The translations under genes and the position numbers were made by a program. From Vibrio plantisponsor (GTDB lineage: Bacteria > Pseudomonadota > Gammaproteobacteria > Enterobacterales > Vibrionaceae), in assembly GCF_013041605.1 (NCBI RefSeq), contig NZ_JABEQC010000013.1, forward strand, positions 1 through 64,000: a DNA stretch of 64,000 nucleotides. The letters run 5' to 3'. The first letter of the stretch is position 1. Every line of letters starts with the position of its first letter. Positions 18,712 through 27,177 of the stretch are shown one piece after another. The notes under the pieces are model-generated. The model searched no databases. It was given only the letters and a program-made list of their open reading frames with translations, and was not told the DNA's origin.

Positions 18712-18735
18712 TTGCCCCACTATCCCGTGGGGCAA
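18712..18735 (-). terminator. Intercistronic hairpin between binding protein and permeases
   Basis: TTGCCCCAC / GTGGGGCAA, a perfect 9-bp GC-rich stem with a 6-base loop and only a short T-run. Such elements often stabilise or terminate part of the message so that the binding protein is made in excess over the membrane parts. Confidence 0.6.
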
Positions 18736-18755
18736 GGACTTTCAAACGTTATGGA

Positions 18756-20675
18756 TTATTGGCTTTTCCATAATTGGCTCATGCGCATTGGTCCAGGAGT
18801 TGGGAAGTTCCAAGACTGAGGCATGTTTTCTGGAACGTTGTGCAGTTTATTACTAACCACGACACCAGCAGGCATAGCTTCAACAGTACCAATCACGTAA
18901 AAGTTCTCTTTCGCGATTTGCATGATTTCTTTCATGTATTTCTGTTGTTCTTCCTGAGAAGAGGTCTCTGTTACTTTTTTCCACAACTCAAGCTGACGTT
19001 TTACATAAGCTGGTGGCTCAACGGCAAACTCATTGGTTGGCTCATTTGCCCATAGGTAGTAACCCATACCCCATGTAGATTCAGGACTGAATGGGAAGTA
19101 GTAACGCGCTTCGTCAATCACACCAACACCGCCTTCGCCAAGGTTTGGAATCATGTCGAAATCATTGGTCAGACGCAGGTTGATCAGGTGATTAGATTCA
19201 ATGATGCGAATATCTAGGAAGATACCGACATCTTTCCACTGGTTTTTAATCAGTTCTAGTGCATCAGCGAATACACCTTTTCTGCGAGTTTCAGACAAAG
19301 CTTCAATACGCAGACGCTCGCCATTCTTAAGTAAGCGATAGCCTTCTGCATCACGCTTAGTCAGGCCTAAATCATCAAGGATCTGGTTGGCTTTCTTGAC
19401 ATCATATTGGGTGTACTGATCTACAGCGTCTTTGTCATAGAATGGCGAAATATTCGTCGGAGCAGCCTGATGTGGACCTACAACACCTGAATAAACCGTT
19501 TCACTGATTTCAGAACGATCGATCGCATGTGAAAGAGCGATACGGAAATCCTTATTCGCAAACAGTGCACGTTTTAGAGGGTCTTTAGACGTTTGGTTCA
19601 AAGGCAACGCAAGTTCAGTGCTTAAAGTGCTAGGACGGAACTTGTAGGTGTAATTACCTTTCTCTTCATTTTCAATTAACAAAGAACGGTATGATGTCTG
19701 ACCGATGTCACGATGTTGGAAATCCGTTTCGCCGTTGGCAGCACGCAGTACCATCTCTTCCTGATCTTCACTGTAACGCCAGCGAACTGAATCTAAGTAT
19801 GGTAGCTGGTTACCTTTAGTATCAACCTGCCAGTAATAAGGGTTGCGTTCATAAACGGCATATGTCGCGTTTGGTCCCGGAGGTGTAGTCACTTTCCAAG
19901 CAGTCAGAACGGGACGGTCGACATTCGCATGATGCTCAAGGAAATAATGCGCTTCACAACGTGTTGAAGCGTATTGACGCCAAGAATCAAATCCTTTTGC
20001 TTTCGCGTTTTCTACGGCTTTGTCATTAAACTTAGGCATAAATTGAGAACAGTAGTGTTTAGGGAAAGCGGTAAAACTTTCACTATCTACCGTCGCTAAT
20101 GTGCGAATAAACATGCCGTTTGGTTTTGCCAAAGTGATTTTCACGGTATGCGCGTCAATCACTTCTGCTTTTGCAGAATCGTGAGCAGGCAGTGCTAACG
20201 GTCGGTTACCGGAATGCTCTGGGTCACCAATGATTTCATTTATATAGAAAGCAATATCATCCGCAGTGAACGGAGTGCCATCAGACCATTTCACCCCCTT
20301 ACGCAACTGAATGGTGAATTCGGTATTTTCGCTATTTGAAGTAAAACCAACCGCTAAGTTTGGAATGACTTTTGAGTATGTTGTATCAAAATTAAATAAA
20401 TTGTCATAAGCGATAGTGCGGATGCGGTGACCGTTATCCATTGCTTTACCAACTAGGTTCAGGGTACCACCGTATTGACCGATAGACTCATTCGGCTCAA
20501 CAACCAGTGGGTTTTCTGGTAAACGTTCTTCAACTTTAGGTAACTTACCGGACTTCACTAACTCATTCAGTTGAGGTGCTTCATTATAAGTACCTGCCCA
20601 ACTAGAGAAAGACAACGCGGCAGTAACCGCTAAAGCTGCTTTACCCAGATGAGGTATCTTATTGTGTTTCTTCAT
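18756..20675 (-). CDS. ABC transporter periplasmic binding protein (SBP family 5)
   Basis: A 639-residue exported solute-binding protein. The signal peptide (KAALAVTAALSFSSWAGT) is followed by the family-5 fold: PNLAVGFTSNSENTEFTIQLRKGVKWSDGTPFTADDI near residue 110, and FANKDFRIALSHAIDRSEI in the second lobe. It is larger than DppA/OppA (about 540) and closer in size to the YejA type and to oligosaccharide binders in this family. The ATG at 20675 is supported by GGAG 7 bases upstream. It lies 74 bp downstream of the DUF2264 gene, so uptake of the sugar that enzyme acts on is the natural guess. Confidence 0.88.
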   Translation of the reverse strand: MKKHNKIPHLGKAALAVTAALSFSSWAGTYNEAPQLNELVKSGKLPKVEERLPENPLVVEPNESIGQYGGTLNLVGKAMDNGHRIRTIAYDNLFNFDTTYSKVIPNLAVGFTSNSENTEFTIQLRKGVKWSDGTPFTADDIAFYINEIIGDPEHSGNRPLALPAHDSAKAEVIDAHTVKITLAKPNGMFIRTLATVDSESFTAFPKHYCSQFMPKFNDKAVENAKAKGFDSWRQYASTRCEAHYFLEHHANVDRPVLTAWKVTTPPGPNATYAVYERNPYYWQVDTKGNQLPYLDSVRWRYSEDQEEMVLRAANGETDFQHRDIGQTSYRSLLIENEEKGNYTYKFRPSTLSTELALPLNQTSKDPLKRALFANKDFRIALSHAIDRSEISETVYSGVVGPHQAAPTNISPFYDKDAVDQYTQYDVKKANQILDDLGLTKRDAEGYRLLKNGERLRIEALSETRRKGVFADALELIKNQWKDVGIFLDIRIIESNHLINLRLTNDFDMIPNLGEGGVGVIDEARYYFPFSPESTWGMGYYLWANEPTNEFAVEPPAYVKRQLELWKKVTETSSQEEQQKYMKEIMQIAKENFYVIGTVEAMPAGVVVSNKLHNVPENMPQSWNFPTPGPMRMSQLWKSQ

Positions 20676-20749
20676 ATTTAACTCCATAAGATGATCTATT
20701 GTTTCAAGGTTTTTGTTTTAAGGATGTCTTGGAATTGCAGCTGCAACGC

Positions 20750-22462
20750 TCACATATTTCCTGCTAGAACATGGACTTCTAAGTCTGTGTCACCAACATT
20801 GATGACGCCCGAAATAGCGGGAACACTGGAATGCGGATACACCACGTTGGTGTTTGGGGCGCACGGGTAGCAACAGGCTTGTCCCTGACCTCTAACCAAC
20901 CGCAATTCACTGAATAAATTTTTGGATTCAATTCTCGAAGGGGCTGCAGCAGCGTGACTAAACCAGCCTCGCCACTCGTCCACACAATATCCGGTCATAA
21001 GAAATGACAGGTCTCTGTCACTCGTAATTCGATGAACACGAACTTCTCGATCGGCTTGAAGAGTTTGATAGGTCGTCACTTTGCAACCAATGAATGGTGA
21101 CCAAACAGAGACTAACGCCTCTCCCTCTCGATAAGCTTCAATATGTCTCGGTCTGCTGTACCACTGCAGCGTATCAGGATGCTGGAAAGCTAGAATGTTA
21201 TCGCCCGCCCAGCCTTGGTTTATCCAACGGACACTGTCGATGCAGAACCCATGGGCAGAGCTGTAAGCAAACTTATAGTATTTATCGACACATTCACGCA
21301 GCTCGTTGCTGCCAGAAGCATTGGTCAATAAGTAACTGCCACCCTTACGCCACAGAAGATGTCTGTCGTTTACCCACTGTGGTTTTGTGCTAGGCGTCAG
21401 TGATGCTAATTCTGCCTGCCAGAAAGGATGCGTCTCTTCCATCGCTAACGCATTAAAAGCTTTGAAAGCTAATAGTGGTGACACTGAGCTGGTATAGAAT
21501 TCACTCATAAGCAAGTTTGGGTAAGCGAATCCCGGTAGCAGTACACCGTTACTGTCGGAAATAGGCTGATTCGCCCACCAGTTCATCCCTTGCGTCCAAA
21601 GTGTTCGCCACAAGCCAATATCAGGATGGTTTGGATTGACTCTGGCAAGTTCGGCCCAAAAAGCTAATGCTGCGAAACGGTAATTTAATGAGCGACCATA
21701 GGCGAGCTGGCGTCCTTCAACATCAAACCAGTCACTATAAGTTTTCGCGAACTCTAACGCGTTACTAAGCAGTCGTTCTTTACGTGGTGATTCTGGATTC
21801 CAGCGACAATACATCAAGGCGTAAAGCTGAAATGCCATAGGATTGTAGTAATCCATAACACCAGTGGCACCATCTTCATACCAGCCTTGCTCAAGCTGCA
21901 TATCATCGATGGCTTGTAGATCGAACTCTAAATTCAACGCATCAACAGCAATACCAAGCGAAGACAGAGATTCCAAAACAAGCACGCGGAACCAATACCA
22001 ATTGTTGGGTGGCAGTGCGATGTAGGTAGACGATAGCAACCATTCAGATAAATTCGCTTGTTGCTCTTCCGTTAAAGGTTGCCAGTAGATTTCAGGCGCT
22101 TCCACCAGCGCCATTGCGATAGCGGACATTTCTACGACTCGTTGATCATAGTCCTTTGCTGGTTGCCAAAAATCACGAGAATCAGGCGTAGTTCCATCGA
22201 TGATTCTCTGACTCAACAAATGATTGATTTCAGGATGAACATGCTTCGCCGGAACCGCTAGCCATAATAAACGACATACATATTCAATATCTGCCGTTTG
22301 ACGCGTGTAATGGGCGGCACTATTTGCTTGAACATCTAATTTAACTTGGTCAGAAATAATCATTACGTGCTGATGCAACACATTCTTGGCTAATTCTGCA
22401 ACGCTCTGACGAGTCGCAAATAAATTGTCTTTCTCGGTTAAATCTTTCCAGCACACAGACAT
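20750..22462 (-). CDS. DUF2264 protein, probable GH154-type glycoside hydrolase
   Basis: A 570-residue cytoplasmic protein (no signal peptide) with an alpha/alpha-barrel pattern in the first two thirds (NNWYWFRVLVLESL, QGWYEDGATGVMDYYNPMAFQLYALMY, GRSLNYRFAALAFWAELA) and a beta-rich C-terminal part. This is the DUF2264 family, which as I recall is assigned in CAZy to GH154, with beta-glucuronidase activity shown for a Bacteroides member. It probably removes a uronic acid or related residue from the imported glycan. It is the first gene of the minus-strand unit leading to the ABC transporter, with a KdgR-like palindrome at 22529. Family call good, activity inferred. Confidence 0.72.
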   Translation of the reverse strand: MSVCWKDLTEKDNLFATRQSVAELAKNVLHQHVMIISDQVKLDVQANSAAHYTRQTADIEYVCRLLWLAVPAKHVHPEINHLLSQRIIDGTTPDSRDFWQPAKDYDQRVVEMSAIAMALVEAPEIYWQPLTEEQQANLSEWLLSSTYIALPPNNWYWFRVLVLESLSSLGIAVDALNLEFDLQAIDDMQLEQGWYEDGATGVMDYYNPMAFQLYALMYCRWNPESPRKERLLSNALEFAKTYSDWFDVEGRQLAYGRSLNYRFAALAFWAELARVNPNHPDIGLWRTLWTQGMNWWANQPISDSNGVLLPGFAYPNLLMSEFYTSSVSPLLAFKAFNALAMEETHPFWQAELASLTPSTKPQWVNDRHLLWRKGGSYLLTNASGSNELRECVDKYYKFAYSSAHGFCIDSVRWINQGWAGDNILAFQHPDTLQWYSRPRHIEAYREGEALVSVWSPFIGCKVTTYQTLQADREVRVHRITSDRDLSFLMTGYCVDEWRGWFSHAAAAPSRIESKNLFSELRLVRGQGQACCYPCAPNTNVVYPHSSVPAISGVINVGDTDLEVHVLAGNM

Positions 22463-22528
22463 TATAAATAATCACTCAGTTAAACAATCCACTTAGTTGT
22501 AAATAATTTAATACCACGGATTATTATT

Positions 22529-22547
22529 ATTAAAACGACTTTTTATA
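22529..22547. promoter_or_regulatory. Candidate KdgR operator upstream of the DUF2264/ABC operon
   Basis: ATTAAAACGACTTTTTATA fits TRAAA-N5-TTTYA with symmetrical TAAAA/TTTTA arms, 67 bp before the DUF2264 start, in a 289-bp AT-rich gap. AT-richness raises the chance of a fortuitous match. A weaker candidate (CGAAA-N5-ATTCA) lies at 22617-22631. Confidence 0.35.
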
Positions 22548-22751
22548 TTTTCGATATCTGAGTCATAACTCCATCCATTCACCTCTATTATTTTTCGATT
22601 GCATCGCATTTTTTAACGAAAGAGTGATTCACAATTTTACAGATATTATTAAAAAGAAATTAACAGAAAATAAATAGAGCAAAATGGAACCCCTAAAATT
22701 ATTAAGCTCATCGCACTTATAGAAGAAGATATTTGCTCACTTTCATATTAT

Positions 22752-23951
22752 TTATTCCGATCCTTTGATGAAATGTGAGTAATATATAACCGGTAATTGT
22801 TGTCTTAAACATTCACCCATCGCTTTTAAATACGGTTCAATAAAGGAGAAAAACATAAAATATCCTTCACACAGATAGTGTTTCTCAGTGAACGAGATCT
22901 TTCCCTTTTGATTGATCCTCTGAGCAGGACAAGCGCCATGACACAAATAACGTTGTGAACACTGACCACAGTTCAGCGCGCTTGACGATGGTTTCCCACG
23001 AGAAAAATTCTGCTGGATTGGTGTTTCAATCAGATCTGGATAGTCACTGCGTTTTATGTTGCCCAGCTTAAATTGCGGATAAACAAAATGGTCACAACTG
23101 TACACATCACCGTTGTGTTCAATGACTAAGTTATTGCCACAGCTTGGCGAATGAACACAGCTCGATGAAGGCATACCCAAGCTCATGCCCAATGCATTGT
23201 CGAAGTGGCTTACAAACACACGACCAATATCGTTTTCACGCCAAGTGTTAAATACTTCAATCATGAAGCGGCCAAATTGCTTTGCTCCTACTGTTCGATC
23301 TGTGACACCTTTGTCTTTTTCAGCTTCAACGACCGGAATAAATTGAATGAATTGAACGCCAAGTGATGTGAGATGTTGATAAACCCTTTTACCGTGATTG
23401 CCGTTATTTGCTTGAATCACGGTTAACACGTTGTATTCCACATCATACTTTTGAAGACAATGTAGCCCTCTTACTACCTGCTGATAAGATCCTTTGCCGT
23501 TTCGATGTTTGCGGTAGCGATCATGCAACTCTTCGTCGCCATCAAGACTAATACCCACCAGAAAACGATTCAGTTTCAAAAACTGCGCCCATTCATCATT
23601 AATAAGCACTCCGTTGGTCTGAAATGTGTTCAACACATTCATGCCCTCTCGTTTGTGCTTTTGCTGATAGGCGATGGCTCGCTTGTAAAAGTCGATACCG
23701 CGTAGAGTCGGCTCTCCCCCTTGCCAGCCAAAGGTCACTTCCACCGTGCCGCGGGGCTGACTTTCGATGTATCCCTTAATATGAGCTTCTAGAAGTTCGT
23801 CACTCATATCAAAACGATTTTGATTTGGAAAATATTCTGTCTTATCGAGATAGAAGCAGTAGTCACAATCTAGGTTACACAAGGGGCCAATGGGCTTAAT
23901 AAGTACATGAAATGGATTTAAAGCGGTTGGTTTCGATGTAAATATGTGCAT
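22752..23951 (-). CDS. Anaerobic-type sulfatase maturase (radical SAM, SPASM)
   Basis: A roughly 399-residue cytoplasmic radical-SAM enzyme. GPLCNLDCDYCFYLDK holds the CxxxCxxC motif for the SAM-binding 4Fe-4S cluster; the C-terminal cysteines (CVHSPSCGNN, YSCDHF, CGQCSQRYLCHGACPAQR) form the SPASM auxiliary-cluster region. This subfamily oxidises the active-site Cys or Ser of sulfatases to formylglycine. The ATG at 23951 (MHIFTSKPTALNPFHVLIKP) matches the usual N-terminus; 43 residues upstream in frame do not. It is divergent from two Cys-type sulfatase genes whose proteins it should activate. Confidence 0.92.
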   Translation of the reverse strand: MHIFTSKPTALNPFHVLIKPIGPLCNLDCDYCFYLDKTEYFPNQNRFDMSDELLEAHIKGYIESQPRGTVEVTFGWQGGEPTLRGIDFYKRAIAYQQKHKREGMNVLNTFQTNGVLINDEWAQFLKLNRFLVGISLDGDEELHDRYRKHRNGKGSYQQVVRGLHCLQKYDVEYNVLTVIQANNGNHGKRVYQHLTSLGVQFIQFIPVVEAEKDKGVTDRTVGAKQFGRFMIEVFNTWRENDIGRVFVSHFDNALGMSLGMPSSSCVHSPSCGNNLVIEHNGDVYSCDHFVYPQFKLGNIKRSDYPDLIETPIQQNFSRGKPSSSALNCGQCSQRYLCHGACPAQRINQKGKISFTEKHYLCEGYFMFFSFIEPYLKAMGECLRQQLPVIYYSHFIKGSE

Positions 23952-24131
23952 ATGAGTTGCTTCATTGAGTTTCGAAAAAGAAAATACTAAAGCATTAAAC
24001 CCACGAGGTAGATAAGAATATATCGAACAAATTATTAATTTATCGTTTGCGAGTAAGGTAAAAAAATGCCATAAAAACACTCAACTAAATAGTTATAAAA
24101 TCCTGTTATTTTTCATACATAAGTTGTCTAT

Positions 24132-25607
24132 ATGATTAAACCAAATTTACTCTATATATTCCCAGATCAATTCCGACAAATGTCGATGAGTTTGTGGAAT
24201 GAATTACTATTTAAAGAACATTGTTCTGGAAAAGCTGATCCAGTATATACGCCTAACCTCGATAATTTTTCTCAACAAGCCTATTTATTACCGAACGCTG
24301 TAAGTAATTGTCCAGTATGCAGCCCTCATCGCGGAAGTTTATTTACCGGCCAGTATCCAAATAAAAGTGGCGTTCCTCTTAACTGTAATTCTGAGCGAGT
24401 AATATCTGACCTCCCTGCTAGTGCAACTTGCTTTACCGACATTTTGGCTCAATCTGGCTACCACGTTGGCTATATTGGAAAATGGCACCTTGATTTACCA
24501 ACCCCTAATGCGCCTGATAAGCCCGGAGAGTATGTCGATTCGTCAGTCCCTGCCTGGGATTCTTATACGGAACCACAGCGCAGGCATGGTATTCATTACT
24601 GGTATGGATACGGTACCTTTGACGAGCATCGTAACCCCCACTACTACGATACTGATGGCGTGAGACACGAACCTCGCACTTGGTCTGCTGAACACGAAGC
24701 AGACAAAGCTATCGCTTATTTAAAAAATGAGAATGCGGAAAGAGACCCAAGCAGTCCATTTGCTCTTTTCGTTTCTATGAATCCTCCTCATAGCCCTTAT
24801 CAAAGTTTAGAAGACTGTCGTGAGCAAGACTTACAGCTTTATGAAGCATTCATCGATGAACAACTTCTGGTGCGTGACAACGCCAAACTGGATTTAGAGA
24901 AAGCCGCAAGCGCGAGATATTACTTTGCCAATGTCAGCGGCGTTGACCAGCAGTTTGGACGAATTGTTGAAACTCTAAAAGAGATTGGCGAATGGGATAA
25001 CACTATTGTGGTGTTCACCAGCGATCATGGTGAAACCTTGTGCAGCCAAGGCCTAACAGATGCGAAAAACGTTATTTTTGAAGAAGCGTTCCTCGTACCA
25101 TTCTTAGTCAAAGACGTTGATCAAAACCTGCCTAAAGTGTCTGAAACCTTTTTAAACAGCGCAGACATCATGCCAACGATTTTAGACATGCTAGGTCTAA
25201 AAGAGAGCTTACCAACTAATATAACAGGCCAAAGTAAAGCGTCGTCGATTGTCGACAACAAGAACGACATTCATTCGAATTGTGCCCTTTATATTCGCAA
25301 TTTAGATGGCGAAAAAGACGAGAATGGCAAAGTAGTTAGCTACTTCCCACAAAGCAGAGGAATTAGGACTGACCGTTATACCTTTGCCTTGGAAATTGAC
25401 CGCAAGCTTAAGCTCGATAGCATTTTACTATTCGATAATAAGAGAGACCCTTACCAGTTAGCCAACATCGCTTGGCAAGCATCCGCTTCTCTCACTCAAG
25501 AACTACTTTCACAACTTGCTGCAGAACTGGCTCGTATCCAAGACCCTTGGGCAGAGCTGAGAATTCTAAACGATATATTACCTTATCCTCATTCTAAGGA
25601 CTGTTAA
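24132..25607 (+). CDS. Sulfatase (Cys-type), cytoplasmic
   Basis: A 491-residue type I sulfatase. NLLYIFPDQFR begins the metal-binding strand, Cys63 in CPVCSPHRGSLFTG matches the C-x-P-x-R modification motif, and GYIGKWHLD and VVFTSDHGETL supply further active-site residues. Cys63 must be oxidised to formylglycine, which the divergent maturase can do. There is no signal peptide, so desulfation takes place after import. It overlaps the next sulfatase by one base (TAATG). Substrate is not decidable from motifs; a sulfated glycosaminoglycan or algal oligosaccharide is likely from the neighbours. Confidence 0.9.
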   Translation: MIKPNLLYIFPDQFRQMSMSLWNELLFKEHCSGKADPVYTPNLDNFSQQAYLLPNAVSNCPVCSPHRGSLFTGQYPNKSGVPLNCNSERVISDLPASATCFTDILAQSGYHVGYIGKWHLDLPTPNAPDKPGEYVDSSVPAWDSYTEPQRRHGIHYWYGYGTFDEHRNPHYYDTDGVRHEPRTWSAEHEADKAIAYLKNENAERDPSSPFALFVSMNPPHSPYQSLEDCREQDLQLYEAFIDEQLLVRDNAKLDLEKAASARYYFANVSGVDQQFGRIVETLKEIGEWDNTIVVFTSDHGETLCSQGLTDAKNVIFEEAFLVPFLVKDVDQNLPKVSETFLNSADIMPTILDMLGLKESLPTNITGQSKASSIVDNKNDIHSNCALYIRNLDGEKDENGKVVSYFPQSRGIRTDRYTFALEIDRKLKLDSILLFDNKRDPYQLANIAWQASASLTQELLSQLAAELARIQDPWAELRILNDILPYPHSKDC

Positions 25608-27070
25608 TGAACAATACTCCTCCTAATGTCATCATTCTCTATGCCGACGACTTAGGTTTTGGCGACTTGAGTTGCTATGGCGCCAATGATATTCCCACGC
25701 CAAATCTCGATAAACTGGCAGACGAAGGCATTAAATTTCATCAGGGTTATGCCACTGCAGCAACCTGTACTCCTTCTCGCTATAGCTTGCTGACTGGCAG
25801 CTATCCTTGGCGAAATCCTAACGCAGCAGTGTTACCCGGTGATGCTGCTCAAATCATCAGCAAAGAGCAGCCAACGCTACCTAAGATGTTCAAAACCCAA
25901 GGTTACAATACAGGTATTGTGGGCAAATGGCATTTAGGTTTGGGAGATGGCAAGCTCGACTTCAATAAGTCAATTTCAGGCACACCGAATGATGTCGGCT
26001 TTAACCAATCTTTTATTATGGCCGCCACCAATGACCGTGTACCTTGTGTGTATATCGACAATCGCAATGTAGAAAACCTAGACCCAAACGACCCGATTGA
26101 AGTGACCTACGACTGGGACAAAGCATTTTCTGATGTGCCAAATGGGCGTAGCCATCCAGAGTTGCTCGACGTGATGTATGACCATGGACATGACGGCACC
26201 ATCATTAATGGAGTGAGCCGTATTGGTCATATGCGCGGTGGACAATCTGCGATTTGGAATGACGAAACCATGGGCGAGCGTTTCGCCGAGAAAGCGATTG
26301 AGTTCATAGAACAAAACCAAAACACGCCGTTTTTCCTATACTACGCGATGCATCAACCTCACGTACCGCGTATTCCAAATTCCAAGTTCAGAGGCGCTAC
26401 CCCACACGGCGTGCGTGGCGATGTCATCGTAGAAATGGACTGGTGCATTGGTCAGCTTCTTAACAAAATTGATGAACTTGGGCTAAAGCAAAATACCATC
26501 GTCATTTTCTCCAGTGATAATGGGCCAGTTCTCAATGATGGCTATAAAGACCAAGCAATTGAGCTCAATGGTCAGCATAAAATGGCTGGGCCTTTACGTG
26601 GTGGAAAATACAGTTTGTTCGAAGGCGGTACTCGCGTGCCATTCATCGTTCGCTGGCCTGATACAATCAGCGAAAAGCACAGTCATGCATTAATCAACCA
26701 AGTCGATCTTTACCATAGCCTGGCGAAAGTCATTGGCTACGAGCTGACGGAAGACGAAGCACCAGATAGTGAGCAACAACTCGAAGCGTTAATCGGCCGT
26801 GACCCGTATGGACGTGAGAGTATGGTACTGGAAGGAATGCAGTATAAAAAAGTATTCCGCGATCAACGTTACGCCTACATTCCACCTCATGATGACGACT
26901 TCATCTGTCAATATACTGGTAATGAAAAAGGCAATATGTCATCGGCTCAGTTGTATGATCTGTTTGACGACATCGGCCAGTTAAACAACCTTACGGATGC
27001 AATGCCGGAAAAGGTAGAGCAAATGCAAAAGCTTCTGGATGATTCAATCAAGAACCAAAAGACTCGTTAA
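25607..27070 (+). CDS. Second sulfatase (Cys-type, arylsulfatase A-like), cytoplasmic
   Basis: A 487-residue sulfatase with the textbook motifs: NVIILYADDLGFGD, Cys54 in CTPSRYSLLTG, GIVGKWHLGLG, FFLYYAMHQPHVPR and VIFSSDNGP. It is only distantly related to the preceding sulfatase, so the two probably remove sulfate from different positions. No signal peptide. Cotranscribed with the first sulfatase and closed by a bidirectional terminator. Confidence 0.92.
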   Translation: MNNTPPNVIILYADDLGFGDLSCYGANDIPTPNLDKLADEGIKFHQGYATAATCTPSRYSLLTGSYPWRNPNAAVLPGDAAQIISKEQPTLPKMFKTQGYNTGIVGKWHLGLGDGKLDFNKSISGTPNDVGFNQSFIMAATNDRVPCVYIDNRNVENLDPNDPIEVTYDWDKAFSDVPNGRSHPELLDVMYDHGHDGTIINGVSRIGHMRGGQSAIWNDETMGERFAEKAIEFIEQNQNTPFFLYYAMHQPHVPRIPNSKFRGATPHGVRGDVIVEMDWCIGQLLNKIDELGLKQNTIVIFSSDNGPVLNDGYKDQAIELNGQHKMAGPLRGGKYSLFEGGTRVPFIVRWPDTISEKHSHALINQVDLYHSLAKVIGYELTEDEAPDSEQQLEALIGRDPYGRESMVLEGMQYKKVFRDQRYAYIPPHDDDFICQYTGNEKGNMSSAQLYDLFDDIGQLNNLTDAMPEKVEQMQKLLDDSIKNQKTR

Positions 27071-27127
27071 CGTGCTAGGTTAATCACGGTCAGCGATTAA
27101 CCTATCTATCGATACTCATAAACGTAA

Positions 27128-27153
27128 AAAAGGTGCATTCCCATGCACCTTTT
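27128..27153. terminator. Bidirectional terminator between sulfatase and GH112 genes
   Basis: AAAAGGTGCA / TGCACCTTTT stem with 6-base loop between convergent genes; T-runs on both strands. Confidence 0.88.
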
Positions 27154-27177
27154 GTTTTATCCCTGATTAGCGAAAAG

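Noticed and set aside
14662-22462. Classical dipeptide/oligopeptide permease operon
   Set aside because: The fusion ATPase, the large binding protein and cotranscription with a DUF2264 glycosidase-type gene favour an oligosaccharide ligand, so no dpp or opp symbols were assigned.
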